This document shows positions 8,322 through 17,235 of a stretch of DNA of 64,000 bases, in pieces. The stretch comes from Aureibacillus halotolerans (GTDB lineage Bacteria > Bacillota > Bacilli > Bacillales > DSM-28697). The stretch covers positions 124,001 to 188,000 of the forward strand of contig NZ_SNYJ01000002.1 in assembly GCF_004363045.1 (NCBI RefSeq). Reading direction: 5' to 3'. The first letter of the stretch is position 1, and each line of letters opens with the position of its first letter. The notes below the pieces were generated by a model. The model was not told the DNA's origin, ran no database searches, and was given only the letters and a program-made list of their open reading frames with translations. The position numbers were made by a program, and so were the translations under genes.

Positions 8322-8425
8322 AAAGCAGCCACTAGCGAGACTCCACAGAGCGCGCACGCGATCGAGGAGGCGCAGCAGAAGCCCGCGGAAAGCGAGCGTA
8401 TGGAAGCTTGTATAAAAAGAGACCC
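8322..8425 (+). repeat. R1 short form, end module only
   Basis: This starts AAAAGCAGCCACTAGCGAGAC and ends with AGCGAGCGTATGGAAGCTTG followed by TATAAAAAG. The same short form recurs at 17.05 kb and, reversed, forms part of 52.8 kb. With the flanking A+T-rich sequence it fills most of the 700-nt gap between asnO and the carotenoid operon; the remainder holds only the promoter described below. Confidence 0.75.
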
Positions 8426-8596
8426 AAACAATATCTTGAAGGTTTACCCAGTAATATTTTAGCGTTTCTCCTAAATGTAGATTCGAAATACATTATCATA
8501 AGCAAAGCAAGCAACTCGTTTCTACAGATTTGAGCTTTTCAAAAGCGAAATGTAGGGAAAGGATAAGGAAGTAAGTGTAATAGATAGAAATTAAAT

Positions 8597-8649
8597 ATGT
8601 GCTTTTGCACACATTAAATTTTGTAAATGAAGCCTAAATTTCGTATGAT
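8597..8649 (+). promoter_or_regulatory. SigA-type promoter of the carotenoid operon, with upstream inverted repeat
   Basis: A -35 box TTGTAA (8621-8626) and a -10 box TATGAT (8644-8649) are separated by 17 nt, 33 nt before the GTG of the first desaturase. Just upstream is an inverted repeat (ATGTGC TTTT GCACACAT, about 8597-8614) that could bind a regulator; this last point is inference. Confidence 0.55.
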
Positions 8650-8681
8650 AGATTTAGAGTGATAAGGGAGGCGTACACTAA

Positions 8682-10181
8682 GTGTCGAAACATATCGTTA
8701 TTGTTGGCGCAGGTCCAGGGGGACTAGCGTGCGGCATGCAGCTCGCAGCTGCAGGAATGAAGGTCTCAATTTATGAGAAACAGCCTTATGTTGGCGGGCG
8801 AAACGCCTCCCTAACAATAGGCGACTATACTTTCGACTTAGGACCGACTTTTTTAAGTATGCCTTCTATCGTGAAAGAGCTTTTCCAAGCAGCGGACAAA
8901 AGAATGGAAGATTACCTTTGGCTTATTGAGCTCGACCCTCTGTACCGTTTGGTGTTCCAAGATGAGTCAATTGTCATGTATCGTGATAAGCAAAAAATGA
9001 AAGCGGCAATGCAGGCGTTTTCGCCAAGAGACGTCAATGGCTATGAGGAATTTATGAACGCCGTAAGAAAAAAATGGTATGCCCTCTTGCCGGTATTGCA
9101 AAACAAGCACGACTCCTTTCTGGATTATGGGCGTTTTCGATTCCTAAAAGCCCTCCCGCATCTATCGATTGGGAAAAGCGTCCACGATGTCCTTTCGGAT
9201 TATTTTCATGATGAACGCGTGAAGACGGCGTTTTCCTTTCAGTCGAAATATCTTGGTATGTCCCCTTGGGAATGTCCAGGCGCTTTTTCCATTCTGTCTT
9301 TTATGGAGCATGAATTTGGTATTTTCCACCCTGTAGGTGGTGTAAACCAATTGTCGAAAGCGATGGCTACCGTTATTGAAGATCTTGGTGGGCATATTTA
9401 CACAGGCTGTGGCGTGCAGACTGTGAAGACAGAAAACGGTGTAGCAAAAGGTGTTGTACTAGAGGATGGGACCTTCATCGGTGCGGATGATGTTGTCATT
9501 AATGCAGATTTTGGCCATGCGATGGAATCCCTATTTGAACCGGGTGTTGTGAAAAAATATACACCGAAGGCATTGGAAAAGAAGAAGTGGTCGTGTTCAA
9601 CCTTTATGATCTATCTCGGACTGGACAAGTTGTTTCCGAGCGAGCATCATACGATTCTTTTTGCCAAGGATTATAAAAAAAATGTCGAAGAAATTACAAA
9701 AACATATGTATTGTCTGAAGAGCCGTCCATTTATATTCAAAATCCATCCGTGACAGATTCGACGCTCGCTCCAGACGGTCATTCGGCAATGTATATCCTT
9801 GCCCCAGTGCCAAACAATATCAGTGACATTGACTGGGAAAATGAAGCTCCACGCTACCGAGACCTTGTGTTGGATGAGTTGGAAAAGCAGGAAGCATTTA
9901 CAGGTATACGCGAGCATATTGTCGTCGAGAAGGTGCTATCTCCGTTGGATTGGGAGCAGAAACATTACGTGTATAAAGGAGCTACATTTAATTTAGGGCA
10001 TCAACTCTCACAAATGATGTTTTTTCGCCCTCATAACCGCTTTGAAGAGGTGCAGCACGTGTGGCTCACTGGTGGAGGCACGCACCCGGGAAGTGGTTTG
10101 CCTACCATTTTGGAGTCTGCTCGAATTACCGCAAAAGCTATACGAAGTCAATATAAGAAAGAGATGGTGGGAGCTTCATGA
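8682..10181 (+). CDS. Phytoene desaturase-family carotenoid oxidoreductase (first paralogue)
   Basis: FAD-dependent CrtN/CrtI-family protein of 499 residues. The ADP-binding fold is at the very N-terminus (IVIVGAGPGGLACGMQLAAAG), followed by YVGGRNASL, DLGPTFLSMP near 51-60 and, at the C-terminus, the family signature TGGGTHPGSGLPTILESA. It starts with GTG after GGGAGG. Its stop overlaps the next desaturase by four bases. Compared from memory with S. aureus CrtN and CrtP it is clearly a relative but equally far from both, so its exact step (extra desaturation or end-group oxidation of a C30 polyene) is not decided. Similar clusters in coloured Bacillaceae also carry three such genes. Confidence 0.8.
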   Translation: MSKHIVIVGAGPGGLACGMQLAAAGMKVSIYEKQPYVGGRNASLTIGDYTFDLGPTFLSMPSIVKELFQAADKRMEDYLWLIELDPLYRLVFQDESIVMYRDKQKMKAAMQAFSPRDVNGYEEFMNAVRKKWYALLPVLQNKHDSFLDYGRFRFLKALPHLSIGKSVHDVLSDYFHDERVKTAFSFQSKYLGMSPWECPGAFSILSFMEHEFGIFHPVGGVNQLSKAMATVIEDLGGHIYTGCGVQTVKTENGVAKGVVLEDGTFIGADDVVINADFGHAMESLFEPGVVKKYTPKALEKKKWSCSTFMIYLGLDKLFPSEHHTILFAKDYKKNVEEITKTYVLSEEPSIYIQNPSVTDSTLAPDGHSAMYILAPVPNNISDIDWENEAPRYRDLVLDELEKQEAFTGIREHIVVEKVLSPLDWEQKHYVYKGATFNLGHQLSQMMFFRPHNRFEEVQHVWLTGGGTHPGSGLPTILESARITAKAIRSQYKKEMVGAS

Positions 10182-11656
10182 GCATCGCCATAATCGGAAG
10201 CGGCATAGGAAGCTTAACGACTGCGCTTCTTTTATCAAAAGAAAACATCTCAATAGATATTTACGAAGCGAGCGATCGTGTTGGTGGTCGATTGCGGTCA
10301 TTGGAACAAGGGGACTATCGGATTGATGCAGGACCCACGATCGTGTTGCTTCCTGAAATGCTTCTCTCCATTCTTGAAGAAGGCGGGCTTTCACTTAAAG
10401 AAATAGAGCTTTTGCCATGTGATCCGCTGTACGATATCCATTTTTCAGATGGCACGACCTTTACAAAATACAGTGATCTCGGAAAACAGCAGCAAGAGCT
10501 GATGAAGACATTTCCTGAAGATGCGGCCTCGTTTGATCGGTTTATGACAGACATGGAGGAGCAATATCAATTCGGGAAAAAAATGTTCCTCGAACGCTCA
10601 TTTTCAGGTGCAAAGGACGCCCTTCGTCCGCAAATTCTGCATGCGTTTTGGAAATTAAAGGCGTATCAAACGGTTCGTCAGCGTATGAAGAAGTATTTTA
10701 CAAACCCAAAGCTTATTGATGCGTACAGCCTGCAAACCTTATACGTTGGCGGGAATCCTGCTCAATCCCCTGCGTTGTACTCGTTAATCCCTTACAGTGA
10801 GCATGCACATGGGATCTATTATGTTAAAGGGGGTTACGCACGGTTGGCATCTATCTTAGAGAAAGAGTTAAAGAAACGTGGCGTTCGCTTTTTCACATCG
10901 ACTCGCGTGACAAACATTCTCCATGATGAGCAACAGATTCGAGGTGTTCGCGTAGAGGAAGAGGATCGCTTGTATGATACCGTGATTTATAATGGAGACC
11001 TTCCTGCAATGCAAGACCTCGTTTCTATGGGAAATATGAAGAAGAAGAGCCGATCTCCAAAATCATATGTGCCATCATCCGGTTGTTTTTTACTTTATTA
11101 CGGGTTGGAGAAAACGCTTGAAGCCCCAATTCATCAATTTTTTATGCCTGACCATTTTTTATTACACATGCAAGAGGTGTTTACAAACAAGCGATTACCA
11201 ACGGACCCCTCCTTTTATACATTTTATCCGTCAGCAATCGATGATACATTAGCCCCTAAAGGGCACAGTGTGCTCTACGTCCTTGTCCCTGTACCATCCA
11301 GCGACGCTGTTGACTGGAGCAGGGAAACGGACGCGTTTGTCGAACAAATAGAGCAAGAGCTTGAAAGACGTGCTTTTCCCGGCTTTAAAGAGGCTGTTGT
11401 CTGGAGACAGATTCATACGCCCGCAGACGCTAAAATAGAAGGCTTGTATGAGGGTGGAAGCTTTGGTATAGCACCAATGCTAAAGCAATCGGGCATGTTT
11501 CGTCCGCAAATGAAGCCATTGCCCATTCACGGTCTATATGCAGTTGGCGCGTCGATCCATCCAGGTGGGGGGATTCCCATTGTCATGCAAGGGGCCAAGC
11601 TGTTGGCCGATCATATAAAAACGACGGATGCTGTTCGCAGACCATTAAACGCATAG
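10178..11656 (+). CDS. crtN: Diapophytoene desaturase CrtN-like
   Basis: Second phytoene desaturase-family protein, 492 residues. It has the N-terminal dinucleotide fold IAIIGSGIGSLTTALLLSKE, then DRVGGRLRSL and DAGPTIVLLPE. In the middle, LQTLYVGGNPAQSPALYSLIP and YYVKGGYARLASILEKEL align by eye with S. aureus CrtN, which has the same pattern around LQTLYIG. The C-terminus has VGASIHPGGGIPIVMQGAK. Expected role: stepwise desaturation of 4,4'-diapophytoene to diaponeurosporene or diapolycopene in the membrane. Translational coupling to the first desaturase (ATGA overlap) and to crtM 14 nt downstream indicates one operon. Confidence 0.82.
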   Translation: MSIAIIGSGIGSLTTALLLSKENISIDIYEASDRVGGRLRSLEQGDYRIDAGPTIVLLPEMLLSILEEGGLSLKEIELLPCDPLYDIHFSDGTTFTKYSDLGKQQQELMKTFPEDAASFDRFMTDMEEQYQFGKKMFLERSFSGAKDALRPQILHAFWKLKAYQTVRQRMKKYFTNPKLIDAYSLQTLYVGGNPAQSPALYSLIPYSEHAHGIYYVKGGYARLASILEKELKKRGVRFFTSTRVTNILHDEQQIRGVRVEEEDRLYDTVIYNGDLPAMQDLVSMGNMKKKSRSPKSYVPSSGCFLLYYGLEKTLEAPIHQFFMPDHFLLHMQEVFTNKRLPTDPSFYTFYPSAIDDTLAPKGHSVLYVLVPVPSSDAVDWSRETDAFVEQIEQELERRAFPGFKEAVVWRQIHTPADAKIEGLYEGGSFGIAPMLKQSGMFRPQMKPLPIHGLYAVGASIHPGGGIPIVMQGAKLLADHIKTTDAVRRPLNA

Positions 11657-11670
11657 GGGAGGAATTGTAC

Positions 11671-12504
11671 ATGAATCATGTCGATCAGGCATACCTTTCA
11701 TGCAGAGACCTAATGATGGCTCATTCTAAAACATTCTATAAAGCCTTTTCATTGCTTCCTCCACGTCAAAAGAAAGCGGTATGGGCGGTATATGCTTTCT
11801 GCCGTTATGCAGATGATCTCGTTGACGAAGCAGGAAAATACCCCGAAACTCTAGATATGTTTGAGGAAAAGCTGGAAGGTTTTTTGCAGGGGAAGGCGCA
11901 AGAAGGATTTATTTGGACAGCACTCGCAGACGTCTTTTCACAGTTTGACATGGATCCACAGCCTTTCAGAGATATGATCATTGGCCAACGAATGGATGTG
12001 GTCGGTACAAGCTATAGCACACTCGAAGCTGTGGAAGAGTATGCCTATTATGTGGCAGGGTCTGTTGGACTGATGTTACTGCCCCTCATTGCGCCTGACA
12101 CGAAGCATCTCCTGCAGGAGGACGCTGTAAAGCTAGGGAATGCGATGCAGCTGACGAATATATTGCGAGACGTCGGTGAGGATTATGAGAGAAACCGAAT
12201 GTACTTGCCTCATTCTTTGTTAAAAGAGCATCATGTCGATGTCCATATGCTCTCACTCTCGCATGTTCCGACAGAAGGCTTCAAACAGGTGTGGGAGATC
12301 ATTGCTCAGCGTGCTGAAACGCTCTATGATGAAGCCTTGTCGACAATCACGTTGTACCCGATGTACTCGCGCACACCGATTAAAGGGGCTGCCTATATGT
12401 ATCGAGCCATTCTGACTAAAATCCGCAAAAACAAGTATCAGGTGTTCACAGAGCGACACTACGTGACTGTCGAAGAAAAGCAACACATCCTTTCACAATT
12501 GTAG
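11671..12504 (+). CDS. crtM: Diapophytoene synthase CrtM-like (squalene/phytoene synthase family)
   Basis: Head-to-head prenyl synthase of 277 residues. The two aspartate-rich motifs are visible: D48-D52 in CRYADDLVDEAG and the second in QLTNILRDVGEDYERNR. The SKTFYKAFSLLP segment near the N-terminus is also typical. Likely reaction: two farnesyl diphosphates to the C30 compound diapophytoene. The start is the ATG at 11671, 8 nt after GGGGAGG; the in-frame TTG six bases earlier is too close. The asnO-adjacent position corresponds to B. subtilis yisP, a member of the same family that has no desaturase partners. Third and last gene of the plus-strand operon. Confidence 0.88.
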   Translation: MNHVDQAYLSCRDLMMAHSKTFYKAFSLLPPRQKKAVWAVYAFCRYADDLVDEAGKYPETLDMFEEKLEGFLQGKAQEGFIWTALADVFSQFDMDPQPFRDMIIGQRMDVVGTSYSTLEAVEEYAYYVAGSVGLMLLPLIAPDTKHLLQEDAVKLGNAMQLTNILRDVGEDYERNRMYLPHSLLKEHHVDVHMLSLSHVPTEGFKQVWEIIAQRAETLYDEALSTITLYPMYSRTPIKGAAYMYRAILTKIRKNKYQVFTERHYVTVEEKQHILSQL

Positions 12505-12508
12505 CCCT

Positions 12509-12541
12509 CAAAAAAACGAAGCCCCTGTGCTCCGTTTTTTT
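12509..12541. terminator. Bidirectional terminator between convergent carotenoid operons
   Basis: AAAAAACGAAG ... CTCCGTTTTTT forms a short hairpin with one mismatch, flanked by A and T runs so that it can act on both strands. It lies between the crtM stop and the end of the minus-strand operon. Confidence 0.65.
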
Positions 12542-12547
12542 GTTTGT

Positions 12548-14020
12548 CTACAGAGCTAGCAATCGCTTTGCCACATTCATTCCAGATAAAATAACCATCG
12601 GCGAGCCACCACCTGGGAAGGTAGAGCCACCAGCGAAATACAAATTTGAAATATCCTTTGCCTGATTAAATGGCTTAAAAAAAGCATCTCGTTTTCGGTT
12701 TGATGCCATGCCATATATGGCGCCTCGATACGCACCAACCATGCTTTGAAGGTCCTTTGGCGTAATCAGCTTTTCTGTTTCAATCCTTCCGGACAGTGGC
12801 ACACCTTTCATTTCTAAGCCTTTATAGACCTTTTCTTTATAGCGTTGCAGCTCTGTGTCGGAAGGCGAGCTTGAAGAAAGCGCCGGGGCATTGATGAGCA
12901 TAAATAAGTTGTCCCCTTGAGCGGTTCTGCTTGGGTCGGTCTTGCTGGAGGCACTTATGTACACCGTTGGTTCCTTCGGATAGCGCTGATTGATAAACAG
13001 GTCCTTAAATTCATTTTCATAGTGCCTCGGAAAGAATACGTTATGGTGCAGAAGTTGGTCGTTTGGCTTGGTTGTCCCAACGAGACAGACGAGGGCGGAG
13101 ATAGACGGTTCAAAAGCTTTGGCTTTCGCATTAGAGAAGGCTGGTCTTGCGCCTTCACTGACAAGGCTGGGAAATGCCTCAAGCAAGTCTGCACTTAAAA
13201 TGAAGTGCGTCCCCTCAATCTGTTTCCCCGTAGATGTCCGCACAGCGGAAGCTCTACCATTCGTGATGATCAGCTCCTGAACCTCGGTTTCCATGACAAT
13301 ATGGACCCCTAACTCTCGTGCCAAACGTTCATATCCTGAAGCAATGGATGTGTTGCCACCTTCCGCGTAATACACCCCTTCAACCAGCTCAAGATACGCA
13401 ATTAGCGCAAACGTAGCAGGCGTTTTGTAAGGAGAGGAGCCAATGTAAGTTGCGTACCGATTAAACGTATTGGCAACGTTGGGATTTTTAAAGTATCGCG
13501 CGGTTAGAGTAGAAAGACTTTCTGTTGGTCTGACCTTGGCAAAAGCTTTACCTATCGATGGAGAAAGCATGTCCTTCCAAGAAAAAAAGACATGGCTAAA
13601 AAATGCCTCCTTTGAGAGCTGATACAGTCGTGTTGCCTCTTGTAGAAATGATTGATAGTGCGCAGCTCCAAATGGATCAAGGTGCTCTAGCTGAGCTTCC
13701 ATGGACGACACGGATGTTGTAAAGTCCAAAGAACGACCATCAGGCAGGATATTTCTCGTATGGGTTGGGATATTAATCAGCTTGAAATAATCGCTTGCCG
13801 CTCTGCCTGTCTGTGTAATAACTCGTTCAAAAACATCAGGCATCGTTATGGTGTTTGGCCCATAATCAAACGAATAGTCTCCTAGTTGATAGCCTTTCAT
13901 CTTGCCGCCGAGGTAATTGTTTTTTTCAATAAGCACGACTTGCGCGCCACCGTGCTGAAGCGTAATCGCAGCGACCAATCCAGCAAGACCACCACCAATA
14001 ATAACAACATCCGTTTTCAT
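12548..14020 (-). CDS. crtP: CrtP-like carotenoid end-group oxidase (phytoene desaturase family)
   Basis: Third CrtN-family paralogue, 490 residues from the ATG at 14020, which is 8 nt after AAAGGAAGG. The N-terminus is VVIIGGGLAGLVAAITLQHGG, then NNYLGGKMKGY and DYGPNTITMP. The C-terminus contains YRGAIYGMASNRKRDAFFKP and FAGGSTFPGGGSPMVILSG, which resemble S. aureus CrtP (diaponeurosporene oxidase) rather than CrtN. Likely role: oxidation of the terminal methyl group to an aldehyde. No aldehyde dehydrogenase is inside the cluster for the next step to the acid. It overlaps the glycosyltransferase stop (ATGA) as last gene of the minus-strand operon. Confidence 0.82.
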   Translation of the reverse strand: MKTDVVIIGGGLAGLVAAITLQHGGAQVVLIEKNNYLGGKMKGYQLGDYSFDYGPNTITMPDVFERVITQTGRAASDYFKLINIPTHTRNILPDGRSLDFTTSVSSMEAQLEHLDPFGAAHYQSFLQEATRLYQLSKEAFFSHVFFSWKDMLSPSIGKAFAKVRPTESLSTLTARYFKNPNVANTFNRYATYIGSSPYKTPATFALIAYLELVEGVYYAEGGNTSIASGYERLARELGVHIVMETEVQELIITNGRASAVRTSTGKQIEGTHFILSADLLEAFPSLVSEGARPAFSNAKAKAFEPSISALVCLVGTTKPNDQLLHHNVFFPRHYENEFKDLFINQRYPKEPTVYISASSKTDPSRTAQGDNLFMLINAPALSSSSPSDTELQRYKEKVYKGLEMKGVPLSGRIETEKLITPKDLQSMVGAYRGAIYGMASNRKRDAFFKPFNQAKDISNLYFAGGSTFPGGGSPMVILSGMNVAKRLLAL

Positions 14021-15129
14021 GAATAACGCCTTCCTTTCCACTCATAGCCTTGGTGGCGTATCGTCCTGACCATAGATGTCAGGAGAATAGCGATGAAGGC
14101 GGTCGCAGCAAAAGGCATAAGCAAAAAGTTTCCATTCCATTGTTTCATTTGCATATCAACAGTCCATCGCTGAAACCAGACGAGGACGAGAGCTGTCATT
14201 GCCAGACGAAACTCAACAACTCCTAAAAAAGCCGAAGCAACCATAGCTAGTGGAACGATATACAAATAGCCGTACACGACACATAATAAGAGGGCGAGCG
14301 GGTAAGATCTACCGATGCCAGGAAAGCTGTTTTTCATAAAACCGTTCCAAACGTCCAGATTACGCTCATACATCAGGCACTTAACCTCTGCCACGATGTT
14401 TGCTAGCACGACCCGATGCCCCGCCTCCTTTATTTTCCTTGCCAAATGAACGTCTTCAACAAGTGAATTCTTTACGGCTTCATGCCCTCCTGAGCTTTTG
14501 TAGCTTGCACGTTCAAAAAGCATAAACGCTCCATGAGCTGCTGTGAAAGCTGGTTTATTTGAGAAATTAGCCATTAAGAGAGGGAGATGGAACAAGACAA
14601 GAAAGTGCTGCATTGGCACAAGCAGTCGACTGAGCATAACCGGTGTAGGGCAATAAGGGAACCCTGTTAGAAGCCCTGCTTTTTTTTGCGTCAGCCGAGT
14701 GAGCGCACGCTGCACCGTTTCCGGATGCAGCCGAATGTCCGCATCTATGTAAAGATAATATTTCCCATTTGCTAGCAGTGAAAGCTGGTGACAGGCAAAT
14801 ACTTTTCCCACCCATCCATTTGGCTTTGGTACTCCTTTTCGTATTGAAAAGCGTTCATCATCGCGAATCGCCTCTGTTAGGAGAGATAGCGTCTCGTCAT
14901 CCGACTGATCATCCAAGAAGATGACTTCAAGATTCCAATACGTTAATCGTTTTAGATTCGTTACTAGGGCTCCCACTTGATGAGCTTCATTCCTTACTGG
15001 AATAAGGATGGAGACGAGGGAGGGAATAGGGTGCTCATGTGCTTTGGTTTTTAACCGTGGCATGAAAAGGCTATTGATGACTGTCCACAAACAACTAGCG
15101 GCCAGTACCCATAAAAGAATATGGAGCAT
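14017..15129 (-). CDS. Family 2 glycosyltransferase, CrtQ-like
   Basis: GT-A fold glycosyltransferase of 370 residues. An N-terminal membrane segment (residues 1-20) is followed by SILIPVRNEA, the EVIFLDDQSDDET motif and the metal-binding YIDADIRLHPE (DxD). A later EDVHLARKIKEAGHRV motif fits the acceptor-site (ED) region, and three hydrophobic segments end the protein. By analogy with CrtQ it would transfer a sugar from a nucleotide donor to a carotenoid carboxyl or hydroxyl group at the membrane. It lies 18 nt after the acyltransferase gene and overlaps crtP. The sugar and acceptor cannot be read from sequence. Confidence 0.8.
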   Translation of the reverse strand: MLHILLWVLAASCLWTVINSLFMPRLKTKAHEHPIPSLVSILIPVRNEAHQVGALVTNLKRLTYWNLEVIFLDDQSDDETLSLLTEAIRDDERFSIRKGVPKPNGWVGKVFACHQLSLLANGKYYLYIDADIRLHPETVQRALTRLTQKKAGLLTGFPYCPTPVMLSRLLVPMQHFLVLFHLPLLMANFSNKPAFTAAHGAFMLFERASYKSSGGHEAVKNSLVEDVHLARKIKEAGHRVVLANIVAEVKCLMYERNLDVWNGFMKNSFPGIGRSYPLALLLCVVYGYLYIVPLAMVASAFLGVVEFRLAMTALVLVWFQRWTVDMQMKQWNGNFLLMPFAATAFIAILLTSMVRTIRHQGYEWKGRRYS

Positions 15130-15147
15130 TGCACAACCCTCCCATTT

Positions 15148-15822
15148 TTAGAGTAACACGTCAAAAGAGGCGTAAGATCGTTGTAAAACGTCGGTTCTGA
15201 GGCTATTTAACTGCTCAGTCAATGCATTTTCAAAGTAGAGTGATCGTTGTTTTCTATTTAGATGCTCCCAATCCTTTATTGGAAGATGCGCTGAGATATC
15301 AATAAACAATCCAGGTTTTTTACGATGAATATAGCTGTAATAAAAGGCAATTGAATAAATGGTTGGTGGTGTATGCAAGCCTTGGCATTGACTTAAATAG
15401 GATAGTCCTGGTTCAAAAAGGAGGGGGCGAGTGTCCTGATGATATTCATCCCCTTGAGGGAATAACCACACGGTGTGCTGATCCTGTAAACGTGCTTCGG
15501 CGTAATGCAAAGATCGCATGATGTCGCGCTGACTAGATTTATCAACGGAAAAGGCGCCTATCCATGAAAAGTAAGGATGTTGCTTTAAACCTTTTTCATG
15601 CATCATCATGTAAACATCTTTTCGTAGCAATGAACGGCTGAGATAAAAACAAACGAGCCCATCCCACCAGTTTGAATGATTGGAGAAGAGAAGCATAGGC
15701 CCAGTAACGTTACGTTTGCTCTCTCCGCGGACATACACTGCGGAAAAATGCTGCTTAAGCATGGCATGAACGATATGGGAAAACAACCATTCAAACGCTG
15801 GTTGACGTTTGGCGGGGATCAT
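15148..15822 (-). CDS. PlsC-family acyltransferase of the carotenoid cluster
   Basis: 1-acyl-glycerol-phosphate acyltransferase-family protein of 224 residues. The catalytic HX4D motif is visible as NHSNWWDG near residue 50, followed by the substrate motif FPQGDEYHQDTRPLLFEPGL. The surrounding genes suggest that it acylates the sugar of a glycosylated carotenoid, as in other Bacillaceae pigment clusters. It is not obviously related to S. aureus CrtO, which does the same job. The ATG overlaps the stop of the cruF-like gene (ATGA), indicating coupling. A housekeeping lysophosphatidate acyltransferase role is less likely in this setting. Confidence 0.78.
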   Translation of the reverse strand: MIPAKRQPAFEWLFSHIVHAMLKQHFSAVYVRGESKRNVTGPMLLFSNHSNWWDGLVCFYLSRSLLRKDVYMMMHEKGLKQHPYFSWIGAFSVDKSSQRDIMRSLHYAEARLQDQHTVWLFPQGDEYHQDTRPLLFEPGLSYLSQCQGLHTPPTIYSIAFYYSYIHRKKPGLFIDISAHLPIKDWEHLNRKQRSLYFENALTEQLNSLRTDVLQRSYASFDVLL

Positions 15823-16598
15823 AGCATTTCACCCTTCCGACCACGGATATAAAGGACGACCCATAGCGCTGTGATCATTATCGTTATATACGCTGCTCCT
15901 TCAACACCTTCCTGCACAGCAAGCATTGAGAAAAGGGCAACGATAAGTGCATACAGCCAGATCATTCGTTCCTCCCACCAAACGTTCGCCGGCTTGACAG
16001 GAATCATGAAAAGATTTTTTAGGAGGTGAAGAACGAAAGATAGCACAGCCCAGCCAATAAAGTTTTGTGTAGGAATGCCAAAGTATGGTCCGCTCTTCTC
16101 CCATGTCCAGTATTCGCGTGCTGCAGCAACGGGGTCTAGAATTAAATCCATCGTCACGGCAATGACCATTCCAGTTAGTGCAGCCAGTAGGGGGAAAAGC
16201 AAGCGGTTGGATGTCATGCGTGCGAGAATGCGTGTCGTAAACGCGTGTGAGGTTGCCATGACCATTACCCAAGCAAAGCCTATGCCAACAGGAACGCCTA
16301 GAACCTCAGGTCCAAACGCTCCATGGTAAATATACGAACCAAAGAGGATCCCATAATGCACACCAAGTGCCTCGCAACCCATGGTCGCGAGAAAGACAAA
16401 TAGCCCATAGAGCACGCCAGGTCGTCCAAAGGCGACGAAAAAGTAAATGCCCCCGACAAGTCCAGCGAGCAGCAAAAAGACACCGTTGCTCCAATTCATC
16501 CAAGCTGGCAAAAGGTCAAAGCCCAACAAAAAGCCGCCACAAATATACCAGATGATAAATAAATAATAGACATGTTCTTTATGTATCGAAACCTTCAT
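15819..16598 (-). CDS. cruF: CruF-like carotenoid hydratase (integral membrane)
   Basis: Polytopic membrane protein of 259 residues with about seven hydrophobic segments, belonging by its look to the CruF/DUF422 carotenoid family. Characteristic stretches are GCEALGVHYGILFGSYIYHG near 78-97, GVPVGIGFAWVMVMATSHAF near 100-120, MDLILDPVAAAREYWTWE near 152-170 and IPTQNFIGWAVLSF. CruF-type enzymes add water across a terminal double bond of acyclic carotenoid ends, giving a tertiary hydroxyl group. First gene of the minus-strand operon; the ATG follows GAGGGGACG. Its presence suggests that the final pigment carries a hydroxyl group that can be glycosylated. Confidence 0.78.
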   Translation of the reverse strand: MKVSIHKEHVYYLFIIWYICGGFLLGFDLLPAWMNWSNGVFLLLAGLVGGIYFFVAFGRPGVLYGLFVFLATMGCEALGVHYGILFGSYIYHGAFGPEVLGVPVGIGFAWVMVMATSHAFTTRILARMTSNRLLFPLLAALTGMVIAVTMDLILDPVAAAREYWTWEKSGPYFGIPTQNFIGWAVLSFVLHLLKNLFMIPVKPANVWWEERMIWLYALIVALFSMLAVQEGVEGAAYITIMITALWVVLYIRGRKGEML

Positions 16599-16775
16599 TC
16601 TACCTACGTCCCCTCAACAAACAATAAACGTTTTTCCCTGTATGTTCAGTATACTAATACACTACAGAAAACCAAAAGATTAAGCGCACGTAATAACAAT
16701 TTCTTGCGCTACAGATCAGGTGGATTCGCGTGCCAGTTCGGTATTGCTATCTCGAAAAAAAGTACTCTGTTACTA

Positions 16776-16805
16776 CAAAAAAACGCTAGAGGAAATTCTC
16801 TAGCG
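16776..16805 (-). terminator. Minus-strand terminator between metH and the carotenoid operon
   Basis: Perfect 8-bp inverted repeat CGCTAGAG ... CTCTAGCG (16784-16805), preceded on the plus strand by seven A residues that read as a U run on the minus strand. It can stop transcription coming from metH, 430 nt away. The rest of the 640-nt gap holds an R1 fragment and otherwise nothing I can recognise. Confidence 0.75.
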
Positions 16806-17047
16806 CTCCATTATAAGAAACAAAACTAAACACTCAGCCTGAAGAGGATCGAACAGAGCCATAATGCACTAGTAGAGGCAAGAAATTCCTTAACCCAAGA
16901 TGTAATTAGAAAATCAATACAACCGACTCCGAAATGTTACTTAGAATTTCAGAGTCCGTTCGGATATTTCCAGTCTCGTTTGACATGCGATTGGATCACT
17001 AATGTCGAATGTGAAATACTAAAATATTTTAAGCACTATTATCATAA

Positions 17048-17160
17048 TCAACAAAAAAGCAACCACTAGCGAGACCCCGCAGTGCGCGTGAATACGCGCC
17101 AAGGAGGCTCGCAGTTCGCCCGCGGAAAGCGAGCGTATGGTAGCTTGTATAAAAAGTAAC
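17048..17160 (+). repeat. R1 short form, end module only
   Basis: This begins AAAAAGCAACCACTAGCGAG and finishes GCGAGCGTATGGTAGCTTG then TATAAAAAG, matching the 8.33 kb short form closely but with an independent interior (GTGAATACGCGCCAAGGAGG). It lies directly downstream of metH. Confidence 0.75.
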
Positions 17161-17235
17161 ACAAACACTATTTTGCAGTTTGATCAATTGAACAAATTGA
17201 ATGAAATATTTTGTCCCATATTCTCTACTCATATG

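Noticed and set aside
16599-17235. Possible hidden gene between metH and cruF
   Set aside because: Frames here are short, lack ribosome binding sites and overlap the terminator or R1 fragment.
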